Positions 49,597 to 58,220 of a DNA stretch of 64,000 nt are shown here, in pieces (position 1 is the stretch's first letter; each line of letters begins with the position of its first letter). The stretch covers positions 1-64,000 of the forward strand of contig DASUAO010000014.1 of the NCBI GenBank assembly GCA_035763745.1, in the 5' to 3' direction. The position numbers and the translations under genes were made by a program. A model generated the notes under the pieces. That model ran no database searches and was not told where the DNA came from. It saw nothing but the letters and a program-made list of their open reading frames with translations. This stretch comes from DASUAO01 sp035763745 (GTDB lineage: Bacteria > Actinomycetota > Acidimicrobiia > IMCC26256 > PALSA-555).

Positions 49597-50355
49597 ATGG
49601 CGCGCCCGGTCATCGCCGTCCCGTCCTACCCGCGGCTGCGTGAGGGCAAGATCCCCGGCTGGGGGACGCCCGCGTACGCCGTCCCTGCGCTGTACGTGGA
49701 CGCGATCCGGCGGGCGGGCGGGATCGAGGCGATCGTCATCAGCGAGTCGCTCGACGAGCTCGCCGAGGAGATCGTCGAGCGCGCCGACGGAGTGCTGCTG
49801 CTCGGGGGCGGCGACCTCGACCCGTCGTCGTACGGGCGCGAGCGGGAGGCGAAGATCGTCGGCGCGAACACCGAGCGGGATGCGGCGGAGCTGACGGTCA
49901 TCCGTCACGCGCTCGACCGCGGCGTGCCGATCCTGGCCGTGTGCCGCGGTCACCAGCTGCTGAACGTCCTGCTCGGCGCCACGCTCGACCAGCACATCAG
50001 CGACACGCCGGGCGTCGAGGGCCACGGGGTCCCGTTCGTCGAGGACGGCGCGCAGCTGAACGACGTCGCCATGGACCCGGGGTCCCGGGTCGCGCGCGCG
50101 ATGGGTGCCGAGCGGGCGCAGTGCTCGTGCCACCACCACCAAGCGGTGCACGCGCCCGGCGAGGGGTTGGTGGTCACCGCCCGCTCGACCGACGGGCTCA
50201 TCGAGGCGACCGAGCTCGCCGACCCCGGCGGGCCGTGGGTCGTCGGTGTGCAGTGGCACCCCGAGGACACCGCCGCCACCGATCCCGCCCAGCAAGCCCT
50301 CTTCGACGCGTTCGTGACCGAGTCCCTGCGTTCTGGCGTCGAACAGGGGTCATGA
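49597..50355 (+). CDS. Gamma-glutamyl-GABA hydrolase-like class I amidotransferase fold (peptidase C26)
   Basis: 252 residues with LLLGGGDLDP, nucleophile Cys in AVCRGHQLLN and the His-Glu pair in VQWHPEDTAAT. Such enzymes release glutamate from gamma-glutamyl-GABA and similar conjugates, matching the preceding GS-type ligase and the divergent aldehyde dehydrogenase. It starts one base after the ligase stop. A copy of the 48-bp palindrome overlaps its 3' end. Confidence 0.84.
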   Translation: MARPVIAVPSYPRLREGKIPGWGTPAYAVPALYVDAIRRAGGIEAIVISESLDELAEEIVERADGVLLLGGGDLDPSSYGREREAKIVGANTERDAAELTVIRHALDRGVPILAVCRGHQLLNVLLGATLDQHISDTPGVEGHGVPFVEDGAQLNDVAMDPGSRVARAMGAERAQCSCHHHQAVHAPGEGLVVTARSTDGLIEATELADPGGPWVVGVQWHPEDTAATDPAQQALFDAFVTESLRSGVEQGS

Positions 50356-50378
50356 GCACACCCCCAGCGACGCCGAAA
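50331..50378. repeat. 48-bp palindromic repeat, copy C
   Basis: Arms TTCTGGCGTCG / CGACGCCGAAA with a 26-nt loop at the convergent junction of the hydrolase and the acyl-CoA ligase; same geometry as copies A and B. Confidence 0.72.
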
Positions 50379-50380
50379 CG

Positions 50381-51934
50381 CTACGAGTAGCGCTCGCGGA
50401 GCTCGTGCTTGAGGACCTTGCCGGCAGGGTTGCGCGGCAGCGCGTCGACGACCTCGAGCCGCTCGGGGACCTTCTGCTTGGCGAGTCCTTCACCCGTGAG
50501 GAAGTCGAACAGCTCCGGGAGCGTCGGCGCCTCGGCGTCCTCGGCGACGACGACCACTGCGCACGCGCGCTCCCCCGTCTTCTCGTCCGGCAGGCCGATC
50601 ACGGCGGCGTCGGCGATCTGCGGGTGCGTGAACAGGAGATCCTCCAGCTCCTTCGCGGAGATGTTCTCGCCGTGACGAATGATGATGTCCTTCACCCGAC
50701 CAGTGATGCGGACATGCGAGTCGGCGGGGTCCATGACCCCCAGGTCGCCGGTGCGGAACCAGCCGTCCCCGTCGAACGCGTCGGCGTCGAGCGACGAGTC
50801 GAGATAGCCCTTGCAGATCTGGGGACCCTTGGCCCGGATCTCGCCTTCCTCGCCGGGACCGGCGACGCTGCCGTCGAGCTTCACGAAGCGCAGCTCGACA
50901 CCGGGCGTCGGCGCGCCTTCGGTCTCGGCGAGCTGCACGTCGGAGTCACGCACCGAGTTCATCGTGAGGATCGGCGCTTCGGTGAGCCCGTAGCCCGAGA
51001 CCACGCCCACGCCGCCGAGCTCCTCGCGGACCTCGTAGTGCAGCTGCGGTGGCTTCGGCGCGCCGCCCCCGGGATAGGCGCGCACGTCGGGGAACAACGG
51101 CGTGTCGGGCTGCGCCCGCTGCGCGGCGAGGTACGCCATGTGGAACGGCGTGCCCGCGCCTGCGAGCGTGAGGTCCTCGCGCTGGAGCACCGGGATCGTC
51201 GTCTGCGGGACGAACGCCTCGACGAACACACATCGGCATCCGGTGATGAGCATCGTGTAGAGCCACCCGATCCCGCCGATATGGGTGAACGGGAACACCA
51301 TCGCGGCCGTGTCCTCGTCGGTGATCTCGAGTGCCTCGATCATCCCGGTCGCCGACGCCTTGACGGTGAGGTCGGTGTGCCGCGCGCCCTTCGGGTCCGC
51401 CGTCGTGCCGGACGTGTAGAAGATCCAGCGGACGGGCGCGTTCTGCGGCGTCACCGCGGTCGGCGGCGCGGGCAGGGTCGCCGGGTCCCCCTCGGGAAGC
51501 GCCCGGTCGACGATCAGCACTTCGAGGTCGGGACGGTCGCCCGCGATCGCCCGGGCCTCGTCGCCGAACGCGCGGCCCTTCCAGTCCTCCGGCACGACGA
51601 GCAGTCGAGCCCCGGTCTGGGCCGTGATGAACCCCACCTCACGCGTGCCGAGGATCGGCAGCATCGGGTTCTGGACCGCGCCGAGCCGCGCCAGCGCGGC
51701 GACCAGCACCGCGGACTCGAGCCAGGTCGGGAGCATCCACGACACCGGGACATCAGGACCGACGCCCATCGCATGCAGTCCCGCGGCGGCGCGCTCGGCC
51801 GCGTCGCGGAACTCCGCGGCGGTCAGCGTGCGACCGTCCTCGTCGATCGCGAGCATCAGGTCGGGTGAGTGCTCTGCACGCGCGAGGACGAGCTCCCACA
51901 GCCCCTGGTGCGCGGTGAACGGGTCCTGGGCCAT
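50381..51934 (-). CDS. AMP-dependent acyl-CoA ligase
   Basis: 517 residues with P-loop YTSGTTADPKGARH, the FRTGDLGVMDP...RITGRVKDIIIRHGENIS hinge and catalytic Lys in PRNPAGKVLKHELRE. Activates a free acid to its CoA thioester. AGGAG lies before ATG 51934. An SDR gene lies 49 bp upstream on the same strand and may be in the same transcript. Substrate unknown; the short, polar binding region suggests a cyclic or branched acid rather than a long fatty acid (inference). Confidence 0.86.
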   Translation of the reverse strand: MAQDPFTAHQGLWELVLARAEHSPDLMLAIDEDGRTLTAAEFRDAAERAAAGLHAMGVGPDVPVSWMLPTWLESAVLVAALARLGAVQNPMLPILGTREVGFITAQTGARLLVVPEDWKGRAFGDEARAIAGDRPDLEVLIVDRALPEGDPATLPAPPTAVTPQNAPVRWIFYTSGTTADPKGARHTDLTVKASATGMIEALEITDEDTAAMVFPFTHIGGIGWLYTMLITGCRCVFVEAFVPQTTIPVLQREDLTLAGAGTPFHMAYLAAQRAQPDTPLFPDVRAYPGGGAPKPPQLHYEVREELGGVGVVSGYGLTEAPILTMNSVRDSDVQLAETEGAPTPGVELRFVKLDGSVAGPGEEGEIRAKGPQICKGYLDSSLDADAFDGDGWFRTGDLGVMDPADSHVRITGRVKDIIIRHGENISAKELEDLLFTHPQIADAAVIGLPDEKTGERACAVVVVAEDAEAPTLPELFDFLTGEGLAKQKVPERLEVVDALPRNPAGKVLKHELRERYS

Positions 51935-51983
51935 CGGAGTGCTCCTGTTCTCGGGTCGACGTCTCGGTGGTGACAGCGGTCGC

Positions 51984-52763
51984 TCAGCCGCAGGTGATGC
52001 CACCGTCCATGCTCACGATGCTCCCGATCATGTACCGGCCGTCCTCGGAGGCGACGAACGCGATGAGCCCGGCGACCTCCTCGGGCTCGGAGTACCCGAT
52101 CGGCGAGGTGATGCCGGCGAACTCCTCGGGCTTGGCGCCCTCGGGGAACCCCCAGGTCGAGATCATCGACGTCTTCATCCCACCGGGAGCGACGGCGTTC
52201 ACGCGCACGCCCTTCGCCCGGTACTCGACCCCCAATGCCCGGGTGAGGTTGACGACTCCACCCTTCGACGCGCAGTAGGCGGCCGAGTAGGGCTGGCCCA
52301 TGAGTCCAGCGTTCGATGCGACGTTCACGATCACGCCGCCCTCGTCACCCCGACGGATCTTCCCGGCCCCGGCAGCCCGTTCGAGCAGGTGCGGCAGCAC
52401 CGCGCGGCACATGAAGAACGTGCCACTGAGGTTCACGCCGATGATGCGGTTCCAGCTCTCCGGTGACTCTTCCTCGCTCTTGACGAACTTCCCGATGCCG
52501 GCGCAGTTCACGAGCACCGACGGCGCGCCGAGCCGCTCGACGACCGACGCCACGGCCGCCTCGACGGACCCGAAGTCGCTCACGTCGACGGCGTGCGCGC
52601 TCGCGGCGTCGCCGATGCCGGTGGCGGTCTCGGCGGCGGCGGCCTCGTCGAGGTCGAGCACGGCCACTCGGGCGCCCTCCTCGGCGAGGCGGCGCGCCGT
52701 CGCCCGGCCGAGGCCGGAGCCCGCGCCCGTCACGATCGCGACCTGGTCGGTGAAGCGCGGCAT
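51984..52763 (-). CDS. Short-chain dehydrogenase/reductase (SDR)
   Basis: 259 residues with TGAGSGLG, VNCAGIG, Ser in NVASNAGLMG and YCASK, ending MDGGITCG. Asp after strand 2 (VLDLDEA) points to NAD(H). A GAGGGG site precedes ATG 52763. It diverges from another acyl-CoA ligase and is followed by the 50381 ligase, a common pairing in side-chain or ring oxidation. Confidence 0.84.
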   Translation of the reverse strand: MPRFTDQVAIVTGAGSGLGRATARRLAEEGARVAVLDLDEAAAAETATGIGDAASAHAVDVSDFGSVEAAVASVVERLGAPSVLVNCAGIGKFVKSEEESPESWNRIIGVNLSGTFFMCRAVLPHLLERAAGAGKIRRGDEGGVIVNVASNAGLMGQPYSAAYCASKGGVVNLTRALGVEYRAKGVRVNAVAPGGMKTSMISTWGFPEGAKPEEFAGITSPIGYSEPEEVAGLIAFVASEDGRYMIGSIVSMDGGITCG

Positions 52764-52875
52764 TCGTACCCCTCGTGGTGGCTGTGGTCGGCAGCGGTGG
52801 GACGCCGACGCTCGACCGGCGAATCTAACTGGCCGTCAGATCGGGCACCACAGCGGGCATCACGCCTCGCACCGG

Positions 52876-52881
52876 TAGCCT
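52876..52881 (+). promoter_or_regulatory. Leaderless -10 element TAGCCT
   Basis: TAGCCT ends 8 nt before GTG 52890. Confidence 0.5.
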
Positions 52882-52889
52882 CGGCGGCC

Positions 52890-54416
52890 GTGTCCGGCAC
52901 AACATCCACCACACGGCTGATCGGCGATCTCCTGCGCGACGCGGCCGCCGCGCACCCCGACCGGGACGCCTACGTCCGGGCCGACAAGCGGTCGAGCTAC
53001 GCCTGGCTCGACCGGGCTGTCGACGGGTTCGCCGCGACGCTCCTCGACCGGGGCGTCGCGCGCGGCGACGTGGTCGTGCTCATGCTCCCGTCGTCGACCA
53101 AGTTCGCGGTCTGCTACCTGGGGGCGCTGCGCGTGGGCGCGATCACCTCGGCGATCAACCTCCGCCTCGGCCCGCGTGAGCAGGCGAGCATCATCGCCCG
53201 CACCGAGCCCAAGGTGACGGTCCTCGGCGACGGCGCGACGCTCCCCGAGGCCGTCGACCCCGGGCAGGTCCTCCCGGTCACCGACCTCAAGGAGGCGTTC
53301 GAGGCCGAACCGCCGGCGCGGCTCCCCCACCTCGACCCCACCGACCCGACGTGCATCGTGTGGACCAGCGGCACCACCGGCGAGCCCAAGGGTGCGGTCT
53401 ACGACCACGAGCGCCAGGCGGCGATCTCGCGCAACGTCGGCGAGCTCACCAGCCCCGGCGACCGCCGCCTCGTCGTGCTCCCCTTCCCGCACGTCGGGTA
53501 CATGACCCGCATGTGGGACGAGCTCGCGCACGCCACCACGATCGTCCTCGGCCGAGAGCCGTGGTCGGCCGAGGAGACGCTCCGGCTCATCCGCGACGAG
53601 GGCATCACCATGGCCACCGGCGTCCCCACGCAGTGGCAGCGGGTCCTCGACCACCCCGACGTCGCCGTCACCGACTTCTCGGGCCTGCGCGTCGCGGGGA
53701 TCGGCGCGTCGACGATCCCTCCCGAGCTGGTGCGTCGGATGCGAGCCACCCTCGGCTGTCCGGTGATCACGCGCTACACGAGCACGGAGGCCGGGGTCAC
53801 GACCAGCACCCTCGCCACCGACCCGCCGGACGTGATCGCGCACACGGTCGGGCGACCGACCGCCGAGGTCGAGCTCCGGATCGTCGATGCCGCGACCACC
53901 ACCGACCAGCCCAACGGCGAGGTCGGCGAGGTCCTCTCCCGGTCGCCGGCGATGATGCGCGGCTACTGGCGCGATCCGGACCTCACCGCGACCGTCATCG
54001 ACCCCGACGGGTGGCTGCACACCGGCGACCTCGGCTTCATCGACCCCGACGGCAACCTGCGCCTCGTCGGCCGTCTCAAGGAGATGTACATCCGCGGCGG
54101 GTACAACATCTACCCCGCCGAGGTGGAGAAGGTGCTGAGCGAGCACCCCGCGATCGCGGCGGCGGCGGTCGTCGGTGCGCCCGACGCCGACCTCGGCGAG
54201 ATCGGCGTGGCGTTCGTGGTTCCGGAGCCCGACGCCGACCGAGGCGACGTCGAGCTCGCGATCCTGCGAGCCTGGTGCAAGGAGCGACTCACCGACTACA
54301 AGGTTCCCGACCGGGTGCTGCTCGTCGACGACCTCCCCACCACCGCGATGCTGAAGATCGACAAGCGGGCGCTGCTCGACCGAGCGGCGGCCGCCCCGAG
54401 CAAGGAGCGAGCGTGA
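52890..54416 (+). CDS. AMP-dependent acyl-CoA ligase
   Basis: 508 residues with P-loop WTSGTTGEPKGAVY, HTGDLGFIDPDGNLRLVGRLKEMYIRGG (in parts) and catalytic Lys in TAMLKIDKRALL. Related in layout to the 1852 ligase. GTG 52890 has a leaderless promoter. The stop overlaps the start of a barrel-fold protein (GTGA), which is followed by an FAH hydrolase, DUF202 pair and F420 oxidoreductases, so this ligase probably feeds that pathway. Confidence 0.86.
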   Translation: MSGTTSTTRLIGDLLRDAAAAHPDRDAYVRADKRSSYAWLDRAVDGFAATLLDRGVARGDVVVLMLPSSTKFAVCYLGALRVGAITSAINLRLGPREQASIIARTEPKVTVLGDGATLPEAVDPGQVLPVTDLKEAFEAEPPARLPHLDPTDPTCIVWTSGTTGEPKGAVYDHERQAAISRNVGELTSPGDRRLVVLPFPHVGYMTRMWDELAHATTIVLGREPWSAEETLRLIRDEGITMATGVPTQWQRVLDHPDVAVTDFSGLRVAGIGASTIPPELVRRMRATLGCPVITRYTSTEAGVTTSTLATDPPDVIAHTVGRPTAEVELRIVDAATTTDQPNGEVGEVLSRSPAMMRGYWRDPDLTATVIDPDGWLHTGDLGFIDPDGNLRLVGRLKEMYIRGGYNIYPAEVEKVLSEHPAIAAAAVVGAPDADLGEIGVAFVVPEPDADRGDVELAILRAWCKERLTDYKVPDRVLLVDDLPTTAMLKIDKRALLDRAAAAPSKERA

Positions 54417-55222
54417 AGGCTTCCGAGCTGCGATACCAGACTCCCGACGTGCCGCGCGACGACCGCCAGATCCGGGTCGGCTCGCTGCTCTTCACCATGG
54501 TGGAGCCGCACAAGGGCCACGAGGTCGCCTACAACCGCTGGTACGAGCGCGACCACTTCTACGCCGGGTGCATGGTCGGCAAGTGGCAGTTCGCCGGAGC
54601 CCGGTACGTCGCGACGCGCGACTGCAAGGCCAAGCGCTACCCCGCCGACTCCCCCATCGCACCCGACCCGTCGACGGGCTCCTACCTCGCGATCTACTGG
54701 GTGCTCGACGGGCATCACGACGAGTGGAACGAGTGGGGCGTCGAGCAGGTGAACTGGCTGCACGCCAACGACCGGATGTTCGAGACGCGCGACCACATCC
54801 ACACGGCGCTCTACGAGTACGCAGGTGAGGCGAACGCGCCCGGTTCCTCGATGCCCGTGGAGCTCGCGCTCGACCGCGCCTACGGGGGCATCGTCACGCT
54901 CGTCGCCGAGACGGCCGACGGCGTGACGGCCGACCAGGTCACCGCCTGGCTCGACGAGATGCCGTGCCCGGCCGACGTGGCGCTCGTCGGCACCCCGCTG
55001 CCGCTGCGCTCGGACCGTCCGGCCGACGTCCCCGACACCCAGGCGCCGAACCGGGTGCTCGTGATCGCGTTCGTCGACGGCAACCCGCTCGAGACCTGGG
55101 ACGCCGACTTCGCCGGCCTCGGCGACTCCTTCCGCGACGCCGGGCTCGGCGAGATCGTGTTCGCCTCGCCGTTCCTCGCCACCGTCCCGGGCACCGACAC
55201 CTACACCGACCAGCTCTGGTAG
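54413..55222 (+). CDS. Uncharacterised protein, dimeric alpha/beta-barrel type
   Basis: 269 residues. The N-terminal half has VGSLLFTMVEPHKGHEVAYNRWYERDHFYAGCM (in segments), the EthD/NIPSNAP-like start with N-x-WY-x-x-DH; the second half has a weaker repeat (VLVIAFVDGNPLETWDADF). GTG 54413 overlaps the ligase stop. The same NxWYxxxH start recurs in the 117-residue protein at 57855. Function unknown; likely small-molecule binding or degradation. Confidence 0.6.
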   Translation: MKASELRYQTPDVPRDDRQIRVGSLLFTMVEPHKGHEVAYNRWYERDHFYAGCMVGKWQFAGARYVATRDCKAKRYPADSPIAPDPSTGSYLAIYWVLDGHHDEWNEWGVEQVNWLHANDRMFETRDHIHTALYEYAGEANAPGSSMPVELALDRAYGGIVTLVAETADGVTADQVTAWLDEMPCPADVALVGTPLPLRSDRPADVPDTQAPNRVLVIAFVDGNPLETWDADFAGLGDSFRDAGLGEIVFASPFLATVPGTDTYTDQLW

Positions 55223-55230
55223 CCGGGCGT

Positions 55231-55236
55231 TAGCCT
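55231..55236 (+). promoter_or_regulatory. Leaderless -10 element TAGCCT
   Basis: TAGCCT ends 6 nt before ATG 55243. Confidence 0.5.
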
Positions 55237-55242
55237 CCGATC

Positions 55243-56082
55243 ATGCGGGTCGCGCGGTTCGAGCATGGAGGCTCGATCGCGGCCGGCGTCGTCGAGGGCG
55301 ACGAGGTCGTCGACCTCGGACCGGTCGAACCCATCAGCCTCCTCGTCGACGGCATCGAAGCGCTCACCGCCCTCGTCGGCGACACCACGGCTCGCCATCC
55401 GCTGGCCGACGTCCGGCTCCTCGCACCCGTGGCCAACCCGTCGAAATTCCTGGCGATCGGCATCAACTACTCGGACCACATCCGAGAGACGGGTCGCGAC
55501 GCTCCCACCTTCCCGATCTTCTTCAACAAGCAGGTGTCGTGCGTCACCGGCCCCTACGACCCGATCGTGATCCCACGGGTCTCCTCCGACGTCGACTACG
55601 AGGGCGAGCTCGGGATCGTCATCGGCCGCGAGTGTCGGAGCGTGCCCGCCGAACGTGCACTCGAGCACGTCGCCGGGTTCGTCGTGATCAACGACGTGAC
55701 CGTGCGCGACTGGCAGTACAAGGCGCCGACCTGGACGCTCGGGAAGTCGTTCGACACGCACGGTCCCACCGGCCCGTGGATCGTCACCACCGACGAGGTC
55801 GGCGATCCCCAGGACCTTCGTCTGCGCACCCTGCTCAACGGTGAGGTCATGCAGGACGAGTCGACCGCCGAGATGGTGTTCGACTGCGCGACCCAGATCG
55901 AGATCCTCTCGACCGCCTGCACCCTGGTGCCCGGCGACCTGATCTCGACCGGCACCCCGGCCGGCGTCGGGTTCGTCCGAGAGCCGCCCGTGTTCCTCCG
56001 GCCCGGCGACGTGGTACGGATCGAGATCGAGCGGGTCGGTGCGATCGAGAACCCGGTCGTCGACGCCCCGACGATCGCATGA
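55243..56082 (+). CDS. Fumarylacetoacetate-hydrolase (FAH) family protein
   Basis: 279 residues. FAH fold with metal ligands in DYEGELGIVIG (two Glu) and DVTVRDWQ, plus GKSFDTHGPTGPWI and STGTPAGVG. Such enzymes cleave C-C bonds in fumarylpyruvate, 2-oxo-hept-3-ene-dioate and related ring-fission products, or decarboxylate. Transcription is leaderless. Its stop overlaps the next start by ATGA. Its presence implies an aromatic or steroid-ring end product; the ring dioxygenase is not in the window. Confidence 0.85.
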   Translation: MRVARFEHGGSIAAGVVEGDEVVDLGPVEPISLLVDGIEALTALVGDTTARHPLADVRLLAPVANPSKFLAIGINYSDHIRETGRDAPTFPIFFNKQVSCVTGPYDPIVIPRVSSDVDYEGELGIVIGRECRSVPAERALEHVAGFVVINDVTVRDWQYKAPTWTLGKSFDTHGPTGPWIVTTDEVGDPQDLRLRTLLNGEVMQDESTAEMVFDCATQIEILSTACTLVPGDLISTGTPAGVGFVREPPVFLRPGDVVRIEIERVGAIENPVVDAPTIA

Positions 56083-56441
56083 GCACCGAGAGGCGGCCCC
56101 GGCTGCGCGACCTCGGGACCGACCCGGACGTGCGCTTCACCTACGCCAACGAGCGCACGTTCCTCGCCTGGAGCCGCACGTCGTTGGCGCTCGTGGTCAC
56201 CGGCATCGCCGCGACCCAGCTCCTCCCGAAGTTCGACATCGAGTTCGGGAGGCGCCTCATCGGCGTTCCACTCATCGTCCTCGGCGCCGTGCTCGAGGCG
56301 GCGAGCTATCGCGCCTGGTACCGGAACGAGCGCGCCATGCGGGTCGGCGAGCCGCTCCCCTCGTCGCAGATGACGGTGATCCTCGCGATCGGCATCGGCA
56401 TCATCTCGGTGATCGCGACCGCCGTCGCGATCGCCGGCTGA
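56079..56441 (+). CDS. DUF202 (YidH-like) membrane protein, first of a pair
   Basis: 120 residues with the DUF202 start (TYANERTFLAWSRTSLALVVTGIA) and three transmembrane helices. ATG overlaps the FAH stop. DUF202 function is unknown; enterobacteria also carry two adjacent members (yidH, yidG). A second, more distant copy follows after 12 bp. Confidence 0.8.
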   Translation: MSTERRPRLRDLGTDPDVRFTYANERTFLAWSRTSLALVVTGIAATQLLPKFDIEFGRRLIGVPLIVLGAVLEAASYRAWYRNERAMRVGEPLPSSQMTVILAIGIGIISVIATAVAIAG

Positions 56442-56453
56442 GGCGCGGATTCG

Positions 56454-56798
56454 ATGCCGTTCGATCCGGTCCTCGGAGACGAGGTCCACGAGGAAGGCCC
56501 TGGCCTCTACGCGGAACGCACCCGTCTCGCCTGGACCCGCAGCGCGATCGCGCTCCTGGCCGCGTTCGCGATCCTCGTCCGCCGGGTCTGGACCCGCGGC
56601 TACTACCCCCTCGATCCCGTCGCGTTCGCGTTCCTCGGTCTGGCCGCGATCGGCTGGGGCATCGGGATCTTCGGCTGGCGCCTCGCCCACCGACGGGAGG
56701 ACGACGTGTCCCCGCGCTCGCCGAGCGAGCTGCTGGCGGTGTCGAGCGGCACCCTCGCGGTCGTCGTCGCCGGCCTCGTCGTGACCTTCGCCGGATAG
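56454..56798 (+). CDS. DUF202 membrane protein, second of a pair
   Basis: 114 residues; LYAERTRLAWTRSAIALLAAFAIL is the DUF202 signature, followed by two more helices (FAFLGLAAIGWGIGIFGW and LLAVSSGTLAVVVAGLVVTFAG). Probably a heteromeric partner of the previous gene. It lies 9 bp before the F420 oxidoreductase, whose -10 overlaps its 3' end. Confidence 0.78.
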   Translation: MPFDPVLGDEVHEEGPGLYAERTRLAWTRSAIALLAAFAILVRRVWTRGYYPLDPVAFAFLGLAAIGWGIGIFGWRLAHRREDDVSPRSPSELLAVSSGTLAVVVAGLVVTFAG

Positions 56799-56801
56799 GT
56801 T
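56796..56801 (+). promoter_or_regulatory. Leaderless -10 element TAGGTT
   Basis: TAGGTT overlaps the stop of the second DUF202 gene and ends 6 nt before GTG 56808. Confidence 0.5.
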
Positions 56802-56807
56802 CGTCCC

Positions 56808-57815
56808 GTGCTCGTCGACCACTTCCTCCGCGCCGACCTCGCCGACATCGCGGCGACCGCGCGGGACCTCGAGGCGCTCGGCTTCCACGGCCTCTACACC
56901 GCCGAGGGCCCGCACGAGCCGTTCCTGCCGCTCGCGCTCGCGGCCGAGCACACGACTCGCCCGCAGCTCTTCACGAACATCGCGGTAGCGTTCGCCCGCA
57001 GCCCGATGGACCTGGCCCAGATGGCCGACGGCCTCCAGCGGTCGTCGGAGGGGCGGTTCGTGCTCGGGCTCGGCTCGCAGATCCGCCCCCACATCGAGCA
57101 CCGCTTCTCGATGACGTGGAGCCGCCCGGTCGCCCGGATGCGCGAGATGATCCAGGCCGTCAAGGCGATCCAGACGGCCTGGAACGACCAGGCGCCGCTG
57201 GCGTTCCGCGGCGAGATCTACCGTCACACGCTGATGACGCCGTTCTTCGACCCGGGTCCGAACCCGCACGGCCCGCCGCCCGTCTGGGTCGCCGCGCTCG
57301 GTCCCAAGATGACCACCTGCGCCGCCGAGTTCGGCGACGGGCTGCTCGTCCACCCGTTCCACACCGGCCGCTTCATGACCGAGCACGCCGCAGTGTCGGT
57401 GGCGGAGGGACTCGGGCGCGCCGGACGCGACCGCGCCGACTTCACGGTCTCGGCCACCACGATCGTGTGCACCGGGAGCACCGACGAGGAGTTGGAGGTC
57501 GCGCGAGCCGGGAGCAGGATGCTGCTCGGCTTCTACGGCTCGACGCCTGCGTACCGGGTCACGCTCGACGCGCACGGCTGGGGCGACCTCCAGACCGAGC
57601 TGAACCGCATGACGAAGGAAGGTCGCTGGGACGAGCTGTCGAGCGTCATCCCCGAGGAGGTGGTCGACGCGATCGTCGTGACCGGAGCGCCCGGTGAGAT
57701 CGCCGGCCTGCTCGACGCTCGCTACGAGGGCACGGTCGACCGGGTCGGCCTGTCGATGCCGTACCAGACGAGCCGCGACACCATCGCTGCGCTCGTGGCA
57801 GGGTTCAGGGCCTGA
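56808..57815 (+). CDS. LLM-class F420-dependent oxidoreductase (TIGR03617-like)
   Basis: 335 residues of the luciferase-like barrel, starting MLVDHFLRADLADIAATARDL rather than the MKFG type, with FTNIAVAFARSPMDLAQMADGLQ, LGLGSQIRPHIEHRF and WVAALGPKM. This matches the TIGR03617 type of F420 oxidoreductases. GTG 56808 is leaderless. It precedes a small barrel protein and lies in the gene run leading to the KstR-like boxes. Confidence 0.8.
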   Translation: MLVDHFLRADLADIAATARDLEALGFHGLYTAEGPHEPFLPLALAAEHTTRPQLFTNIAVAFARSPMDLAQMADGLQRSSEGRFVLGLGSQIRPHIEHRFSMTWSRPVARMREMIQAVKAIQTAWNDQAPLAFRGEIYRHTLMTPFFDPGPNPHGPPPVWVAALGPKMTTCAAEFGDGLLVHPFHTGRFMTEHAAVSVAEGLGRAGRDRADFTVSATTIVCTGSTDEELEVARAGSRMLLGFYGSTPAYRVTLDAHGWGDLQTELNRMTKEGRWDELSSVIPEEVVDAIVVTGAPGEIAGLLDARYEGTVDRVGLSMPYQTSRDTIAALVAGFRA

Positions 57816-57854
57816 CCACGGACGACCCGATCCGCAGACGAACAGGAGCATGAC

Positions 57855-58208
57855 ATGCCCAAGGGGATCTTCCTCGCTCTCGCGAACCCGACGAGCGACG
57901 ACGTCGACGACGAGTTCAACCAGTGGTACGACGACGTGCACATGCGTGAGGTGCTCGCGCTCCCCGGCGTGCAGTCGGCTCGTCGGTTCAAGCTGGCCGA
58001 CACGCAGGTCATGCCCGGCGACGATGCGGCCGGGCGGCGCTACCTCGCGCTCTACGAGGTCGAGGTCGACGACTGGGCCGACTTCGCGGCCGCGAACCAG
58101 AACGGGTTCGCCGAGGGGAAGATCACGGTGAACGCCGATCTCCTCCAGCTCGACCCGATGGTCATGACGATGATCTTCGAGGAGATCACGCCGGAGACGA
58201 AGGCCTAG
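57855..58208 (+). CDS. Small ferredoxin-fold (EthD-like) protein
   Basis: 117 residues: KGIFLALANPTSDDVDDEFNQWYDDVH (in segments) then YLALYEVE, an alpha/beta-barrel monomer of the EthD-like type; the N-x-WYxxVH motif resembles the N-terminus of the 54413 protein. Function unknown; often found with ring- or side-chain-degrading genes. AGGAG precedes ATG 57855. Ends at a strong hairpin shared with the convergent oxidoreductase. Confidence 0.68.
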   Translation: MPKGIFLALANPTSDDVDDEFNQWYDDVHMREVLALPGVQSARRFKLADTQVMPGDDAAGRRYLALYEVEVDDWADFAAANQNGFAEGKITVNADLLQLDPMVMTMIFEEITPETKA

Positions 58209-58220
58209 CGCCCGAGGCGG

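Noticed and set aside
52826..52840. CTAACTGGCCGTCAG, a half-match to the recurring palindrome
   Set aside because: Left arm has a mismatch and the spacer is 5 rather than 6, so it is not counted although it lies upstream of an SDR gene.
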